A stretch of DNA of 64,000 bases from Chimaeribacter californicus (GCF_002858675.1 NZ_PJZF01000001.1:1-64000); one strand, 5' to 3'. Shown: positions 9,048 to 19,863, counted from the stretch's first letter. Translations and numbers: made by a program. Notes: generated by a model from the sequence alone, not told the origin.

Positions 9048-9351
9048 ATGGTTGGTGAGCATTCGCTATTTATGCCTGATCAGAACACTCTTATACTTTT
9101 ATTATTTCATTATTTATCAATGGTTAATGCTTTATTTCACGCAATATCCCTTTCGGATGGTGCCTGATTTTTACTTTTCTTCTTCCTGAAAAATCAACCG
9201 TAATAATAAGAGGCAGCTCGGATTTTTATTCGTGGCGGCCGGTTAATCCGCTTTTCTTTGATATTCCTCAGTACCCGTATCAGGCGCGCCAATAAAATTA
9301 GCGCGTAATGCCTGGTACAGGCAGCAGATCGATTTCAGAGGGGCGCATGTC

Positions 9352-10794
9352 GTGGAAGATAACCAAATCATAGGTAATAACCAGAAAACTAACCGTAATC
9401 CAAACCCAGAAAACAACCGGCAGAAAGGGCACCTGATCGCCGGCTGGGAACCTGAAAACCCTGTCTTCTGGGAGGCCACCGGGAAATTTATCGCCCGCCG
9501 CAATCTGGTGATCTCGGTCTCGTCCCTGTTGCTGGCGTTTTGCGTCTGGATGCTGTTCAGCACCGTGGCGGTCTACCTTAACCGCGTGGGCTTTGCGTTC
9601 ACCACTGACCAGCTGTTCTGGCTCACGGCGCTGCCGTCGCTCTCCGGTGCGCTGCTGCGGGTGCCTTACTCCTTTGCGGTGCCGATCCTCGGTGGGCGTT
9701 TATGGACGGTTATCAGCACTGCCATCATGATCGTGCCCTGTATGTGGCTGGGCTATGCGATCCAAAACCCGCAGACGCCGTTCTGGGTGTTTGTGATCAT
9801 CGCGCTGCTGTGCGGCTTCGCTGGGGCAAACTTCGCCTCCAGCATGGGTAATATCAGCCTGTTTTACCCGAAGAAGAAACAGGGCAGTGCGCTGGGGATT
9901 AACGGCGGGCTGGGCAATATGGGCGTCAGCGTGATGCAACTGCTCTCGCCGTTTATTGTGGCGCTGCCGCTCTTTACTTTTATCGGGGTGCAGGGCGTGG
10001 CACAGCCCACCGGCGGCACGCTGTGGCTGGCCAACGCCGCGTGGGTCTGGGTGCCGCTGCTGGTGGTCACCACACTGGCGGCCTGGTTCGGCATGAACGA
10101 TCTGGCCGGCCTGAAAGCCTCGTTCCGGCAGCAACTGCCGGTGCTGAAAAGCGGCCACCTCTGGCTGCTCGGGATGCTCTATCTGGCCACCTTCGGCTCC
10201 TTTATCGGCTTTTCCGCCGGGTTCGCCATGCTGGCGAAAACGCAATTCCCTGACATCGACATCATTAAGCTCGCCTTCTTCGGGCCGCTGCTGGGCGCGC
10301 TCGCCCGTTCCGGCGGGGGCATGCTCTCTGACAAATTCGGCGGCATCCGCGTCACCATCATCAATTACCTGATGATGACCCTGTTCACCCTGGCGCTGTT
10401 CTTCACCCTGCCGGACAGCCACAGCAGCGGCAGCTTCATCACCTTCTACCTGATTTTCATGGGGCTGTTCCTGACGGCCGGGCTGGGCAGCGGCTCTACC
10501 TTCCAGATGATCGCCGTGATCTTCCGCCAACTGGCGATGACGGCGGTGCTGAAAAAGGGCGGCACCCAGGAACAGGCACAGCATACCGCCGTGACGGATA
10601 CTGCCGCCGCGCTGGGCTTCATCTCCGCCATCGGCGCGATTGGCGGCTTCTTTATTCCGAAAGCGTTTGGCACGTCGCTGAGCCTCACCGGCTCGCCGGT
10701 CGGGGCGATGAAAATCTTCCTGGTTTTCTACGCGGTCTGTTTCCTGGTGACCTGGCTGGTGTATGGCCGTCACCGCGCGTCACCGTCTGCATAA
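9352..10794 (+). CDS. narK: Nitrate/nitrite transporter NarK
   Basis: A 480-residue inner-membrane major-facilitator protein with 12 predicted helices that brings nitrate in and exchanges it for nitrite. The two nitrate-signature stretches are visible (GINGGLGNMGVSVMQ and ALGFISAIGAIGGFF), as are the helix arginines in ALLRVPYSF and GALARSGGG that line the substrate site in NarK. It is closer to NarK/NarU than to other MFS groups. The start is GTG at 9352 behind AGAGGGG; the Asn/Gln-rich first ~25 residues are not conserved. It lies 102 bases before narG in the same direction, as in narU-narZ of E. coli. Confidence 0.9.
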   Translation: MEDNQIIGNNQKTNRNPNPENNRQKGHLIAGWEPENPVFWEATGKFIARRNLVISVSSLLLAFCVWMLFSTVAVYLNRVGFAFTTDQLFWLTALPSLSGALLRVPYSFAVPILGGRLWTVISTAIMIVPCMWLGYAIQNPQTPFWVFVIIALLCGFAGANFASSMGNISLFYPKKKQGSALGINGGLGNMGVSVMQLLSPFIVALPLFTFIGVQGVAQPTGGTLWLANAAWVWVPLLVVTTLAAWFGMNDLAGLKASFRQQLPVLKSGHLWLLGMLYLATFGSFIGFSAGFAMLAKTQFPDIDIIKLAFFGPLLGALARSGGGMLSDKFGGIRVTIINYLMMTLFTLALFFTLPDSHSSGSFITFYLIFMGLFLTAGLGSGSTFQMIAVIFRQLAMTAVLKKGGTQEQAQHTAVTDTAAALGFISAIGAIGGFFIPKAFGTSLSLTGSPVGAMKIFLVFYAVCFLVTWLVYGRHRASPSA

Positions 10795-10896
10795 CGCCTG
10801 CCGGAACGCTGCGGTTCCGGTCTTTACCCCGCCCCCAGGGCATAGAGCAATGATTAAAAAAACGTCAGGGCATCCGACCCTGGCAGGAGAACAATC

Positions 10897-13800
10897 ATGA
10901 GCAAGTTATTGGATCGTTTTCGTTATTTTAAACAAAAGGGTGACAGTTTCGCCGCCGGGCATGGTCAGGCCTATACCACCAACCGTGACTGGGAAGACAG
11001 CTACCGCCAGCGCTGGCAGTATGACAAAGTGGTGCGCTCCACGCATGGCGTGAACTGTACCGGCTCCTGTAGCTGGAAGATCTACGTGAAAAACGGGCTG
11101 GTAACCTGGGAAACCCAGCAGACCGATTACCCGCGCACCCGCCCGGATTTGCCGAACCACGAACCGCGCGGCTGCCCGCGCGGGGCCAGCTACTCCTGGT
11201 ACCTCTACAGCGCCAACCGCCTGAAATACCCGCTGATCCGCCAACGCCTGATTGAACTCTGGCGCGAGGCGCTGGCTCACCATCCTGACCCGGTTGACGC
11301 CTGGGACGCCATCGTTACCGATCCTGAAAAAGCGCAGAGCTATAAACAGGCGCGCGGCCGCGGTGGTTTTGTGCGATCCACCTGGCAGGAGATGAACCAG
11401 CTTATCGCCGCCGCCAATATCTGGACGGTCAGACACTGCGGGCCGGACCGCATCGCCGGGTTCTCCCCGATCCCGGCGATGTCGATGGTTTCGTACGCCG
11501 CCGGTACCCGTTACCTCTCGCTGATTGGCGGCACCTGCCTCAGCTTCTACGACTGGTACTGTGATTTGCCGCCCGCCTCGCCGATGACCTGGGGCGAACA
11601 GACCGATGTGCCGGAATCCGCAGACTGGTACAACGCCGGGTATATCATCGCCTGGGGCTCGAACGTGCCGCAGACCCGTACGCCGGACGCCCACTTCTTC
11701 ACCGAAGTGCGCTACAAAGGCACCAAAACGGTGGCGATCACGCCTGACTATTCAGAAGTCGCCAAATTAAGCGACCAGTGGCTGGCACCGAAGCAGGGCA
11801 CCGACAGCGCGCTGGCGCTGGCGATGGGGCATGTGATCCTGAAAGAGTTCCACCTTGAGCGCCCCAGCGACTATTTCCTGAACTACGCCCGCCGTTATAC
11901 CGACATGCCGATGCTGGTGCTGCTGGAGCCGCGTGATGACGGCACCTTCGCGCCCGGCCGGATGCTGCGCGCCGCCGATCTGGTGGACAACCTGGGCGAG
12001 GCCAATAACCCGGACTGGAAAACCGTGGCGCTGAACGACGCCGGTGAGCTGGTGGTGCCGAACGGCGCGATCGGTTTCCGCTGGGGCGAAAAGGGGAAAT
12101 GGAACCTGGAGCCGGTGGCGGCCGGTCATCCACAAACGCTCAGCCTCAGTTTGCTGGCGACGCATGACGAGGTGGCGGAGGTGGGCTTCCCCTATTTCGG
12201 CGGCATCGAAAATGCGCACTTCCGCCATGTGAAACAAGACCCGATCCTGCTGCATAAACTGCCGGTGAAACGCCTGACGCTGGCGGATGGCCGCGAGGCG
12301 CGCGTGGTCACCGTGTATGATCTGACGCTGGCCAACTACGGTATTGAGCGCGGGCTGAACGATAACGCCTGTCCAACCGGCTATGATGACATCCGCGCCT
12401 ACTCCCCGGCCTGGGCTGAGCAGATCTGCGGCGTGCCGCGCGCTTCCATCATCACCATCGCCCGTGAATTCGCTGACACCGCCCACAAAACCCACGGCCG
12501 GTCGATGATCATTGTGGGGGCCGGGATGAACCACTGGTACCACATGGACATGAACTACCGTGGGCTGATTAACATGCTGATTTTCTGCGGTTGCGTGGGG
12601 CAGAGCGGCGGCGGCTGGGCGCACTATGTCGGGCAGGAGAAATTGCGCCCGCAGACCGGCTGGACGCCGCTGGCCTTTGCGCTGGACTGGAACCGCCCAC
12701 CGCGCCAGATGAACAGCACCTCGTTTTTCTATAACCACTCCAGCCAGTGGCGTTACGAGAAACTCAGCGTTGCCTCGCTGCTCTCCCCGCTGGCGTCGCC
12801 GGAGGCGTTCCCCGGCCAGCTGATCGATTTCAACGTGCGCGCCGAACGCATGGGCTGGCTGCCGTCCTCGCCGCAGCTCAATACCAACCCGTTGCAGATT
12901 GCCGCCGACGCACAGAAGGCGGGCCTGTCGCCGCAGGCGTACACCGTGCAGGCACTGAAAGCCGGCGCGCTGCGCTTTGCCGGCGAGCAACCCGACGGCG
13001 GCAACAACCACCCGCGCAATATGTTTATCTGGCGCTCCAACCTGCTCGGTTCGTCGGGTAAAGGCCACGAGTACATGCTGCGTTACCTGCTGGGCACCGA
13101 GAGCGGCATTCAGGGCGACGCGCTGAGCGATGAACGCGTGATGCCGGAAGAGGTGGAGTGGCGCAACCAGGCGATTGAAGGCAAGCTCGATCTGGTGGTG
13201 ACGCTCGACTTCCGCATGTCCAGCACCTGCCTGTTCTCCGACATCGTGCTGCCGACCGCCACCTGGTACGAAAAAGATGACATGAACACCTCGGATATGC
13301 ACCCGTTCATCCACCCGCTGTCGGCGGCGGTTGACCCGGCGTGGGAATCGAAAAGCGACTGGGAGATCTACAAAGGCATCGCGAAAACCTTCTCTGAACT
13401 CTGCCCGGGCCATCTCGGCGAGGAGACGGATGTGGTGCTGCAACCGATCCAGCACGACTCCCCGGCAGAACTGGCGCAGCCGTATGAGATCCAGGACTGG
13501 AAAAAGGGCGAATGTGACCTGATCCCCGGCAAGACGGCGCCGCATATCGTCACCGTCACGCGGGATTACCCGGCCACTTACGAGCGCTTTACCTCGGTCG
13601 GCCCGCTGATGGAAAAACTGGGCAACGGCGGCAAAGGCATCAGCTGGAACACCGACAGCGAAGTTGAGCTGCTGCGTCAGCTTAACTACGTCAAAGCCGG
13701 CGGCCCGGCGCAAGGCCAGCCGCAGATCAACAGCGCGATTGATGCCGCCGAAGTGATCCTGACCCTCGCGCCGGAAACCAACGGGCAGGTGGCGGTCAAA

Positions 13801-14634
13801 GCGTGGGAGGCGCTGAGCAGCGTTACCGGCCGCGACCATACCCACCTGGCACGGCCCAAACAGGAAGAGAAAATCCGCTTCCGCGATATTCAGGCACAGC
13901 CGCGTAAAATCATCTCCAGCCCGACCTGGTCAGGGCTGGAGGATGAGCACGTCTCCTATAACGCCAACTACACCAACGTTCATGAGCTGATCCCGTGGCG
14001 CACCCTGACGGGCCGCCAGCAGCTCTATCAAGATCACCCATGGATGCGCGCCTTTGGAGAAAGTCTGGTGGTCTATCGCCCGCCGGTGGATACCCGCAGC
14101 CTGGAAGCGCTGTCGCATATTCCCTCTAACGGCTTCCCGGAAAAGGCGCTGAACTTCCTGACGCCGCACCAGAAATGGGGCATCCACTCTACCTACAGCG
14201 ACAACCTGCTGATGCTGACGCTGTCACGCGGCGGCCCGATCGTCTGGATGAGTGAGGCGGATGCCGCAGAGCTGGACATCGCGGACAACGACTGGATCGA
14301 GGTGTTCAACGCCCACGGCACGCTGACCGCCCGCGCGGTGGTCAGCCAGCGTGTCCCGGCCGGGATGACCATGATGTACCACGCGCAGGAGCGGTTGCTG
14401 AACATCCCGGGGTCGGAAATCACCGGCATGCGCGGCGGCATCCACAACTCCGTGACCCGCGTCAGCCCGAAACCGACCCATATGATCGGCGGCTACGCCC
14501 AGCTGGCGTATGGCTTCAACTATTACGGCACGGTCGGCTCCAACCGCGATGAATTCATCATGGTGCGCAAAATGAAACACATTAACTGGCTGGATGACGA
14601 GGGCCGCGATCAGGTTCAGGAGGCGTCAAAATGA
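10897..14634 (+). CDS. narG: Respiratory nitrate reductase alpha subunit NarG
   Basis: The 1245-residue molybdenum subunit reduces nitrate to nitrite on the cytoplasmic face of the inner membrane, using quinol-derived electrons from NarI through NarH. The FS0 iron-sulphur ligands His50, Cys54, Cys58 and Cys93 sit at the same numbers as in the E. coli enzyme, and the molybdopterin-binding blocks are intact. The N-terminus carries the twin-arginine-like remnant typical of NarG without a cleavable signal. GGCAGGAG lies just before the ATG. The stop overlaps the narH start by 4 bases (ATGA). The NarZ isoform cannot be excluded by sequence alone. Confidence 0.95.
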   Translation: MSKLLDRFRYFKQKGDSFAAGHGQAYTTNRDWEDSYRQRWQYDKVVRSTHGVNCTGSCSWKIYVKNGLVTWETQQTDYPRTRPDLPNHEPRGCPRGASYSWYLYSANRLKYPLIRQRLIELWREALAHHPDPVDAWDAIVTDPEKAQSYKQARGRGGFVRSTWQEMNQLIAAANIWTVRHCGPDRIAGFSPIPAMSMVSYAAGTRYLSLIGGTCLSFYDWYCDLPPASPMTWGEQTDVPESADWYNAGYIIAWGSNVPQTRTPDAHFFTEVRYKGTKTVAITPDYSEVAKLSDQWLAPKQGTDSALALAMGHVILKEFHLERPSDYFLNYARRYTDMPMLVLLEPRDDGTFAPGRMLRAADLVDNLGEANNPDWKTVALNDAGELVVPNGAIGFRWGEKGKWNLEPVAAGHPQTLSLSLLATHDEVAEVGFPYFGGIENAHFRHVKQDPILLHKLPVKRLTLADGREARVVTVYDLTLANYGIERGLNDNACPTGYDDIRAYSPAWAEQICGVPRASIITIAREFADTAHKTHGRSMIIVGAGMNHWYHMDMNYRGLINMLIFCGCVGQSGGGWAHYVGQEKLRPQTGWTPLAFALDWNRPPRQMNSTSFFYNHSSQWRYEKLSVASLLSPLASPEAFPGQLIDFNVRAERMGWLPSSPQLNTNPLQIAADAQKAGLSPQAYTVQALKAGALRFAGEQPDGGNNHPRNMFIWRSNLLGSSGKGHEYMLRYLLGTESGIQGDALSDERVMPEEVEWRNQAIEGKLDLVVTLDFRMSSTCLFSDIVLPTATWYEKDDMNTSDMHPFIHPLSAAVDPAWESKSDWEIYKGIAKTFSELCPGHLGEETDVVLQPIQHDSPAELAQPYEIQDWKKGECDLIPGKTAPHIVTVTRDYPATYERFTSVGPLMEKLGNGGKGISWNTDSEVELLRQLNYVKAGGPAQGQPQINSAIDAAEVILTLAPETNGQVAVKAWEALSSVTGRDHTHLARPKQEEKIRFRDIQAQPRKIISSPTWSGLEDEHVSYNANYTNVHELIPWRTLTGRQQLYQDHPWMRAFGESLVVYRPPVDTRSLEALSHIPSNGFPEKALNFLTPHQKWGIHSTYSDNLLMLTLSRGGPIVWMSEADAAELDIADNDWIEVFNAHGTLTARAVVSQRVPAGMTMMYHAQERLLNIPGSEITGMRGGIHNSVTRVSPKPTHMIGGYAQLAYGFNYYGTVGSNRDEFIMVRKMKHINWLDDEGRDQVQEASK

Positions 14635-16166
14635 AAATCCGTTCTCAGGTCGGCATGGTGCTGAACCTTGATAAATGCATCGGTTGCCATACCTGCTCCG
14701 TGACCTGCAAAAACGTCTGGACCGGGCGCGAAGGCATGGAGTACGCGTGGTTCAATAACGTGGAAACCAAGCCGGGCGTGGGCTACCCACAGGCGTGGGA
14801 AGACCAGAGCAAATGGCGCGGCGGCTGGATCCGTAAAATCAACGGTAAGCTTGAGCCGCGCCTCGGCAGCCGCGCCGGGGTGCTGTCGAAAATCTTCGCT
14901 AACCCGGTGATCCCGGGTATTGACGACTATTACGAGCCGTTCACCTATGACTACCAGCATCTGCATACCGCGAAGCAGGGCAAAAACCAGCCCACGGCGC
15001 GGCCGCGCTCGCTGATCAGCGGCCAGCGGATGGACAAAATCGAGGGCGGCCCCAACTGGGAGGAGCTGCTGGGCGGCGAGTTCAGTAAACGCGCGGCCGA
15101 CAAAAACTTCGACGCCATTCAGAAAGAGATGTACGGCCAGTTTGAACACACCTTCATGATGTACCTGCCGCGCCTGTGTGAACACTGCCTGAACCCAGCC
15201 TGTGTGGCGACCTGCCCGAGCGGTGCCATCTACAAGCGCGAAGAAGACGGCATTGTGCTGATCGACCAGGATAAATGCCGTGGCTGGCGGCTCTGCATCA
15301 GCGGCTGCCCCTACAAAAAAATCTACTTCAACTGGAAAAGCGGGAAATCGGAGAAGTGCATTTTCTGTTACCCGCGCATTGAATCCGGGATGCCCACCGT
15401 CTGCTCGGAAACCTGCGTCGGGCGCATCCGCTACCTCGGCGTGCTGCTCTACGATGCCGACCGCATCGCTGACGCCGCCGGCGCAGAAAACCCGCACGAC
15501 CTGTATGAACGCCAGTGCGACATCTTCCTTGATCCGCACGACCCGGCGGTGATTGAGGAAGCGCTGAAACAGGGCATCACCCAGAACGTGATCGAGGCGG
15601 CGCAGGCCTCGCCGGTGTGGAAACTGGCGATGGACTGGAAGCTGGCGCTGCCGCTGCATCCGGAATACCGCACGCTGCCGATGGTCTGGTATGTGCCGCC
15701 GCTGTCACCGATTCAATCGGTGGTGGAAGCGGGCGCACTGGCACAGCCGGGGAGTGTGTTACCGGCCGTGGAGCAGTTGCGCATTCCGGTGCAATACCTG
15801 GCGAACCTGTTGAGCGCCGGGGATACCGCCCCGGTGCTGCGGGCGCTGAAACGGATGATGGCAATGCGTCACTATAAACGGGCGCAGAGCGTCGAGGGCG
15901 TCACGGACACGCGGGCGATTGATGAGATGGGGCTGAGCGAGGCGCAGGTGGAGGAGATGTACCGCTACCTCGCCATCGCCAACTATGAGGATCGCTTTGT
16001 GATCCCGACCAGCCACCGTGAGCTGGCGCGTGACGCCTTCCCGGAACGCAACGGCTGCGGGTTCAGCTTTGGTGACGGCTGCCACGGCAGCGACACCAAA
16101 TTTAACCTGTTCAACAGCCGCCGGATTGATGCCATCAACATCGGCGATCAGGCCGGGGGTGAATGA
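14631..16166 (+). CDS. narH: Respiratory nitrate reductase beta subunit NarH
   Basis: A 511-residue electron-transfer subunit carrying three [4Fe-4S] clusters and one [3Fe-4S] cluster. The N-terminal motif CIGCHTCSVTC (Cys16/19/22/26) and the cysteine groups at about residues 184-263 are complete, including CRGWRLC, where Trp replaces a Cys and so produces the 3Fe cluster. It links NarG to the haem subunit NarI. Its start overlaps narG by 4 bases, and its stop overlaps the narJ start. Confidence 0.95.
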   Translation: MKIRSQVGMVLNLDKCIGCHTCSVTCKNVWTGREGMEYAWFNNVETKPGVGYPQAWEDQSKWRGGWIRKINGKLEPRLGSRAGVLSKIFANPVIPGIDDYYEPFTYDYQHLHTAKQGKNQPTARPRSLISGQRMDKIEGGPNWEELLGGEFSKRAADKNFDAIQKEMYGQFEHTFMMYLPRLCEHCLNPACVATCPSGAIYKREEDGIVLIDQDKCRGWRLCISGCPYKKIYFNWKSGKSEKCIFCYPRIESGMPTVCSETCVGRIRYLGVLLYDADRIADAAGAENPHDLYERQCDIFLDPHDPAVIEEALKQGITQNVIEAAQASPVWKLAMDWKLALPLHPEYRTLPMVWYVPPLSPIQSVVEAGALAQPGSVLPAVEQLRIPVQYLANLLSAGDTAPVLRALKRMMAMRHYKRAQSVEGVTDTRAIDEMGLSEAQVEEMYRYLAIANYEDRFVIPTSHRELARDAFPERNGCGFSFGDGCHGSDTKFNLFNSRRIDAINIGDQAGGE

Positions 16167-16867
16167 TGCCGCTGTTAAAAATCATCTCACTGCTGCTGGA
16201 ATACCCGGATGAGGATCTCTGGCAGAACCGGGAGGAACTGCTGGCGGCAACGGAACAGGCGCAGCCCGATCTGCTGGCGTTTGTGCAGCGTTACCTCGCC
16301 GCACCGGTGCTGGATAAGCAGGCGGAATGGTGCGCGCTGTTTGAACGCGGGCGCGCCACCTCGCTGCTGCTGTTTGAGCATGTGCATGCCGAATCCCGCG
16401 AGCGCGGGCAGGCGATGGTGGATCTGCTGAACCAGTATGAGGCGGCGGGGCTGCAGCTCAGCTGTCGCGAACTGCCGGACTATCTGCCGCTCTATCTCGA
16501 ATACCTGAGTAGGCAGGACGCGGCCGCCGCCCGTGAGGGCTTGCAGGATATCGCCCCGATCCTTGCGTTGCTGGGCGGCCGCCTGAAGGCGCGCGACAGT
16601 GAGTTCAGCGCGCTGTTCGACGCCCTGCTGGCCGCGGCACAAAGCCCGCTGCGCAGCGATGCGCTGGCCGGGCAGGTGGCCGGTGAAGCACGCGACGACT
16701 CCCCGGCGGCGATGGACGCCGTCTGGGAAGAGGAGCAGGTGAAATTTATGGGCAGCCACTCTGTTATGGACAACCCATGCGGTGACGCCCCGGCGCAGCA
16801 CGCGCCCCGGGGCGGCCATGACGTATTGCCGCAGTATCTGGATCTCTCTGCCGGAGGAGCAAAATAA
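16163..16867 (+). CDS. narJ: Nitrate reductase molybdenum cofactor assembly chaperone NarJ
   Basis: A 234-residue cytoplasmic chaperone of the TorD/NarJ family that holds apo-NarGH during cofactor insertion and is not part of the final enzyme. The conserved core [13 protein letters not shown] and the block [12 protein letters not shown] are present. Two adjacent ATG codons (16163 and 16166) are possible starts; the first overlaps the narH stop. The C-terminal ~40 residues differ from E. coli NarJ, as is common in this family. Confidence 0.93.
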   Translation: MMPLLKIISLLLEYPDEDLWQNREELLAATEQAQPDLLAFVQRYLAAPVLDKQAEWCALFERGRATSLLLFEHVHAESRERGQAMVDLLNQYEAAGLQLSCRELPDYLPLYLEYLSRQDAAAAREGLQDIAPILALLGGRLKARDSEFSALFDALLAAAQSPLRSDALAGQVAGEARDDSPAAMDAVWEEEQVKFMGSHSVMDNPCGDAPAQHAPRGGHDVLPQYLDLSAGGAK

Positions 16868-17544
16868 TGCATTACCTCAATATCCTGTTTTTTGACATCT
16901 ACCCCTACATTTGCGGCACCGTGTTCCTGATCGGCAGCTGGCTGCGGTATGACTACGGTCAGTACACCTGGCGGGCGGCGTCCAGCCAGATGCTGGATAA
17001 AAAGGGTATGCGCCTCGGTTCTAACCTGTTCCACATCGGCATTATCGGCATTTTCCTCGGCCACCTGTTCGGGATGCTGACGCCGCACTGGGTTTATGAG
17101 CCGTTTCTCGCCATCGCCACCAAACAGAAACTAGCGATGGTGGCCGGTGGGGTGTTTGGGCTGATGACGCTGGCGGGCGGGCTGCTGTTGCTGAGGCGGC
17201 GGTTATTCAACCCGCGCATCCGCGCCACCTCAACCCGCGCTGACATCGTGATCCTGGGGATTTTAATCGTGCAGGTGACGCTGGGGCTGACCTCCATCTG
17301 GTTCTCACTTCAGCACCTCGACGGCCTCGGGATGATGAAGCTGGTGGGCTGGGCGCAGGCGATCGTGACGTTGCAGGGCAACGCGTCACACTGGCTGGAC
17401 GGCGTGGAGTGGATCTACCGCGTGCATCTGATTCTGGGCATGACGATCTTCCTGGTGTTTCCGTTCACCCGGCTGGTGCATGTCTGGAGCGCGCCGGTGG
17501 AATACCTCACCCGCCGCTACCAGGTGGTGCGGGCCAGACGCTAA
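16867..17544 (+). CDS. narI: Respiratory nitrate reductase gamma subunit NarI
   Basis: A 225-residue inner-membrane cytochrome b with five helices that oxidises quinol on the periplasmic side. Haem ligands His56 and His66 are in [15 protein letters not shown]; the other two lie in RVHLILGM and [10 protein letters not shown] near residues 187 and 205. It starts at TAATG, sharing one base with the narJ stop, so the four nar genes are translationally linked. Confidence 0.95.
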   Translation: MHYLNILFFDIYPYICGTVFLIGSWLRYDYGQYTWRAASSQMLDKKGMRLGSNLFHIGIIGIFLGHLFGMLTPHWVYEPFLAIATKQKLAMVAGGVFGLMTLAGGLLLLRRRLFNPRIRATSTRADIVILGILIVQVTLGLTSIWFSLQHLDGLGMMKLVGWAQAIVTLQGNASHWLDGVEWIYRVHLILGMTIFLVFPFTRLVHVWSAPVEYLTRRYQVVRARR

Positions 17545-17664
17545 ACGCTACGGGGGCGCAGACCGGGCCGGCGGGTAAGGGGAGTCCTAATTCGATGAAG
17601 GGTGAGGAATTTTTGGCTATACCTATAGGTTCCTCCTCTTAATCCAACGTACAAGGAGTCAGTC

Positions 17665-18741
17665 ATGAAATACCGCCAACTCGGCCACTCCGGCCTGTTT
17701 GTCTCGGAATTGACACTAGGGACCCTCACGTTTGCCGGTACCGACGGTTTCGAAAAGACCGGCCATGTGGATGCCAAAACCGCCCGCCGTTTTATGGACA
17801 TCGCCTTTGAACAGGGCGTGAATACCGTGGACACCGCTGACCTTTACTCAAAAGGCGGCGCGGAAAGCGTGGTGGGGGAGGCGCTGGGCCACGACCGCCA
17901 GCGGATTATCCTCGCCACCAAGGCCCGCAGCCCAATGAGCGATGACCCGAATGACAGCGGGGCCACGCGTTACCACCTGATCAAATCCTGTGAAAACAGC
18001 CTGCGCCGCCTGAAGACCGACCACATCGACCTCTACCAGATCCATAACTGGGACGGCGTCACCCCGGTGGAAGAGACGCTGTATGCGCTGGAATCCCTGG
18101 TGCAGAGCGGCAAAATCCGCTACTTCGGCACCTCCAACTACACCGGCTGGCAGATGATGAAAACCCTGGGCAAAGCGGAACTGCTCGGGGTGCATAAGCC
18201 GGTCAGCCAGCAGATCAACTACACGCCGGAATCACGCGAAGCCGAGTTCGAGTTACTGCCGCTGGCGCTGGACCAGAACATCGGCACGCTGATCTGGGGG
18301 CCGATGGGCGAAGGGCTGCTGACCGGCACCGTGCGCCGCGGCCAGAAAACGCCGGAGAGTTCGCGTCAGGGCAACGGCTGGCCGGAACCCTATGTGCATG
18401 ACATGGAACACGCCTACGACGTGATTGACGTGCTGGCGGCGGTGGGGGAAAAACAGGGTGTCTCCCCGGCGCGCGTCTGCCTGGCCTGGCTCAACAGCCG
18501 CCCCGGCATCAGCAGTTTGATTGTGGGCGCACGTAACGAGGCGCAACTGCGCGACAGCCTGGCCTCAGCTGACCTGCACTTGTCCGAAGAGGAATTGCAG
18601 CAGATTGAGCGGGCGACCCGCCCGGCACCGCGTTATCCGTACTGGCATCGCTTTACCTCCGGGATGGATCGCATCGACCCGGCGGAGCAGCCGTTCCTGG
18701 ACGAATACCGCGAAACCGTGGAGCACCGTAAAGACCGCTGA
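17665..18741 (+). CDS. Aldo/keto reductase
   Basis: A 358-residue NADPH-dependent oxidoreductase with a TIM-barrel fold. The catalytic tetrad is visible as Asp56 and Tyr61 (DTADLY), Lys86 (ATKAR) and His127 (QIHNWD). SNYTGWQ and LIVGARNEAQL are the usual cofactor-side blocks. It resembles the YajO/IolS-like branch used on carbonyl compounds, but the substrate cannot be read. AAGGAG precedes the ATG. It stands alone, 120 bases after narI, and ends at a clear terminator. Confidence 0.85.
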   Translation: MKYRQLGHSGLFVSELTLGTLTFAGTDGFEKTGHVDAKTARRFMDIAFEQGVNTVDTADLYSKGGAESVVGEALGHDRQRIILATKARSPMSDDPNDSGATRYHLIKSCENSLRRLKTDHIDLYQIHNWDGVTPVEETLYALESLVQSGKIRYFGTSNYTGWQMMKTLGKAELLGVHKPVSQQINYTPESREAEFELLPLALDQNIGTLIWGPMGEGLLTGTVRRGQKTPESSRQGNGWPEPYVHDMEHAYDVIDVLAAVGEKQGVSPARVCLAWLNSRPGISSLIVGARNEAQLRDSLASADLHLSEEELQQIERATRPAPRYPYWHRFTSGMDRIDPAEQPFLDEYRETVEHRKDR

Positions 18742-18765
18742 TGCTGTGACAGGGTCAGCAGGCAA

Positions 18766-18795
18766 GAAAAAGCCGGGCATTTGCCCGGCTTCTTT
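18766..18795. terminator. Bidirectional Rho-independent terminator
   Basis: GAAAAAGCCGGGC, loop ATTT, then GCCCGGCTTCTTT. It lies between the aldo/keto reductase and the convergent SDR gene, with A and T runs on both sides, so it can serve both. Confidence 0.8.
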
Positions 18796-18835
18796 ATGGG
18801 GGATATGCTGGTTTAAAAAACCGCATATAACTCGC

Positions 18836-19735
18836 TTACGCCGTGTGGTTCCCACCGGTCACGCCAAACACTTCGGCGGTGACATAACTCGATTCCTGCG
18901 AGGCGAGGAACACATAAATCGGTGCCAGCTCAGCCGGCTGACCGGCACGTTTGAGCGGGGTGGCCGCGCCGAAGTCCGGGATGTTCTCCTGCAACTGGCC
19001 GCCGCTGACCTGCAACGGCGTCCAAATCGGGCCGGGTGCCACGATATTCACGCGGATGCCTTTGCTCGCTACCTGTTTTGCCAGTGCGCGGCTGTACGCC
19101 ACAATGGCACTCTTGGTGGACGCGTAATCCAGCAGGAATTCGCTGGGCTGATACGCCTGGATGGAAGAGGTGGTGATAATCGAGCTCCCTTCCGGCAGGT
19201 GCGGCAGCGCTGCTTTGGTGATCCAGAACAGCGAGAAGACGTTGGTTTCAAAGGTCTTGCGGAACTGATCGGTAGTCAGGTCACTGATGTTCTGAATCGC
19301 GACCTGCTTACCGGCCACCAGCGCCAGAATATCCAGCCCGCCCAGTTTGGCGTGGGCATCGGCGACCAGTTTCTGGCAGAACGTTTCATCACTGATGTCA
19401 CCCGGCAACAGCACCACTTCACGCCCGGCTTCACGAATCAGCTCGGCCACCTCTTCGGCGTCACGCTGTTCGGAGGGCAGGTAGGAGAGGGCGACGTCCG
19501 CCCCTTCACGGGCATAGGCAATCGCCGCGGCGCGGCCGATCCCGGAGTCACCGCCGGTGACCAGCGCTTTACGCCCTTTCAGGCGCTCGCTGCCGCGGTA
19601 GCTCTCTTCACCGTGATCCGGAGCAGGCTGCATATTGACGGCCAGCCCTGGCGCGGGCTGAGTCTGCTTTGGATAACGGTCATGCTTGTACTGGGTGAGT
19701 GGATTCTGGCGGGTATATTGGTCTGGTTTCGACAT
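18836..19735 (-). CDS. SDR-family oxidoreductase, YghA-like
   Basis: A 299-residue short-chain dehydrogenase resembling E. coli YghA (Ahr-type NADP-linked aldehyde/ketone reductase group). It has a ~50-residue N-terminal extension with [10 protein letters not shown], the nucleotide-binding TGGDSGIG (60-67), catalytic Ser at about 190 and YASTK (Tyr204-Lys208). It ends with [13 protein letters not shown], as in the family. The ATG at 19735 has GGAG 8 bases upstream; frames extending further are not conserved. The physiological substrate is uncertain. Confidence 0.85.
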   Translation of the reverse strand: MSKPDQYTRQNPLTQYKHDRYPKQTQPAPGLAVNMQPAPDHGEESYRGSERLKGRKALVTGGDSGIGRAAAIAYAREGADVALSYLPSEQRDAEEVAELIREAGREVVLLPGDISDETFCQKLVADAHAKLGGLDILALVAGKQVAIQNISDLTTDQFRKTFETNVFSLFWITKAALPHLPEGSSIITTSSIQAYQPSEFLLDYASTKSAIVAYSRALAKQVASKGIRVNIVAPGPIWTPLQVSGGQLQENIPDFGAATPLKRAGQPAELAPIYVFLASQESSYVTAEVFGVTGGNHTA

Positions 19736-19863
19736 TGTTTTTCTCCATTCACTTGAAACAACAGGAGGCGCGTAAAGCCAAGGCTTTGCGCACGTAAAAA
19801 TCTGTACGAACCATAAAGTGTAGTTGAAAATGCTGAGCCTGCCAGTCAGCCGGGAAGGAAGCA

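Larger units (their letters stand above)
8714..9351. other. Long intergenic region upstream of narK
   Basis: No gene was seen. The first part holds a 13-base tandem duplication (about 8748-8773) and a hairpin at 8771-8797. The middle, AT-rich part holds a NarL/NarP-type palindrome and two further heptamers of the TACYYMT form (8892-8898 and 8934-8940) whose partner halves are degenerate. TATACT at 9092-9097 could be a -10 element. No good full FNR box (TTGATNNNNATCAA) was found. The sensor/regulator genes narXL, next to narK in E. coli, are absent. Confidence 0.55.

Noticed and set aside
9116-9120. ATCAA as a possible FNR half-site upstream of narK
   Set aside because: The other half (TTGAT) is not present at the required spacing; a five-base match is not evidence.
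11767-13845. 692-codon open frame antisense to narG
   Set aside because: It is a by-product of GC-rich codon bias opposite a fully conserved gene; its translation is rich in Arg/His/Gln with no domain, and narG explains the region.
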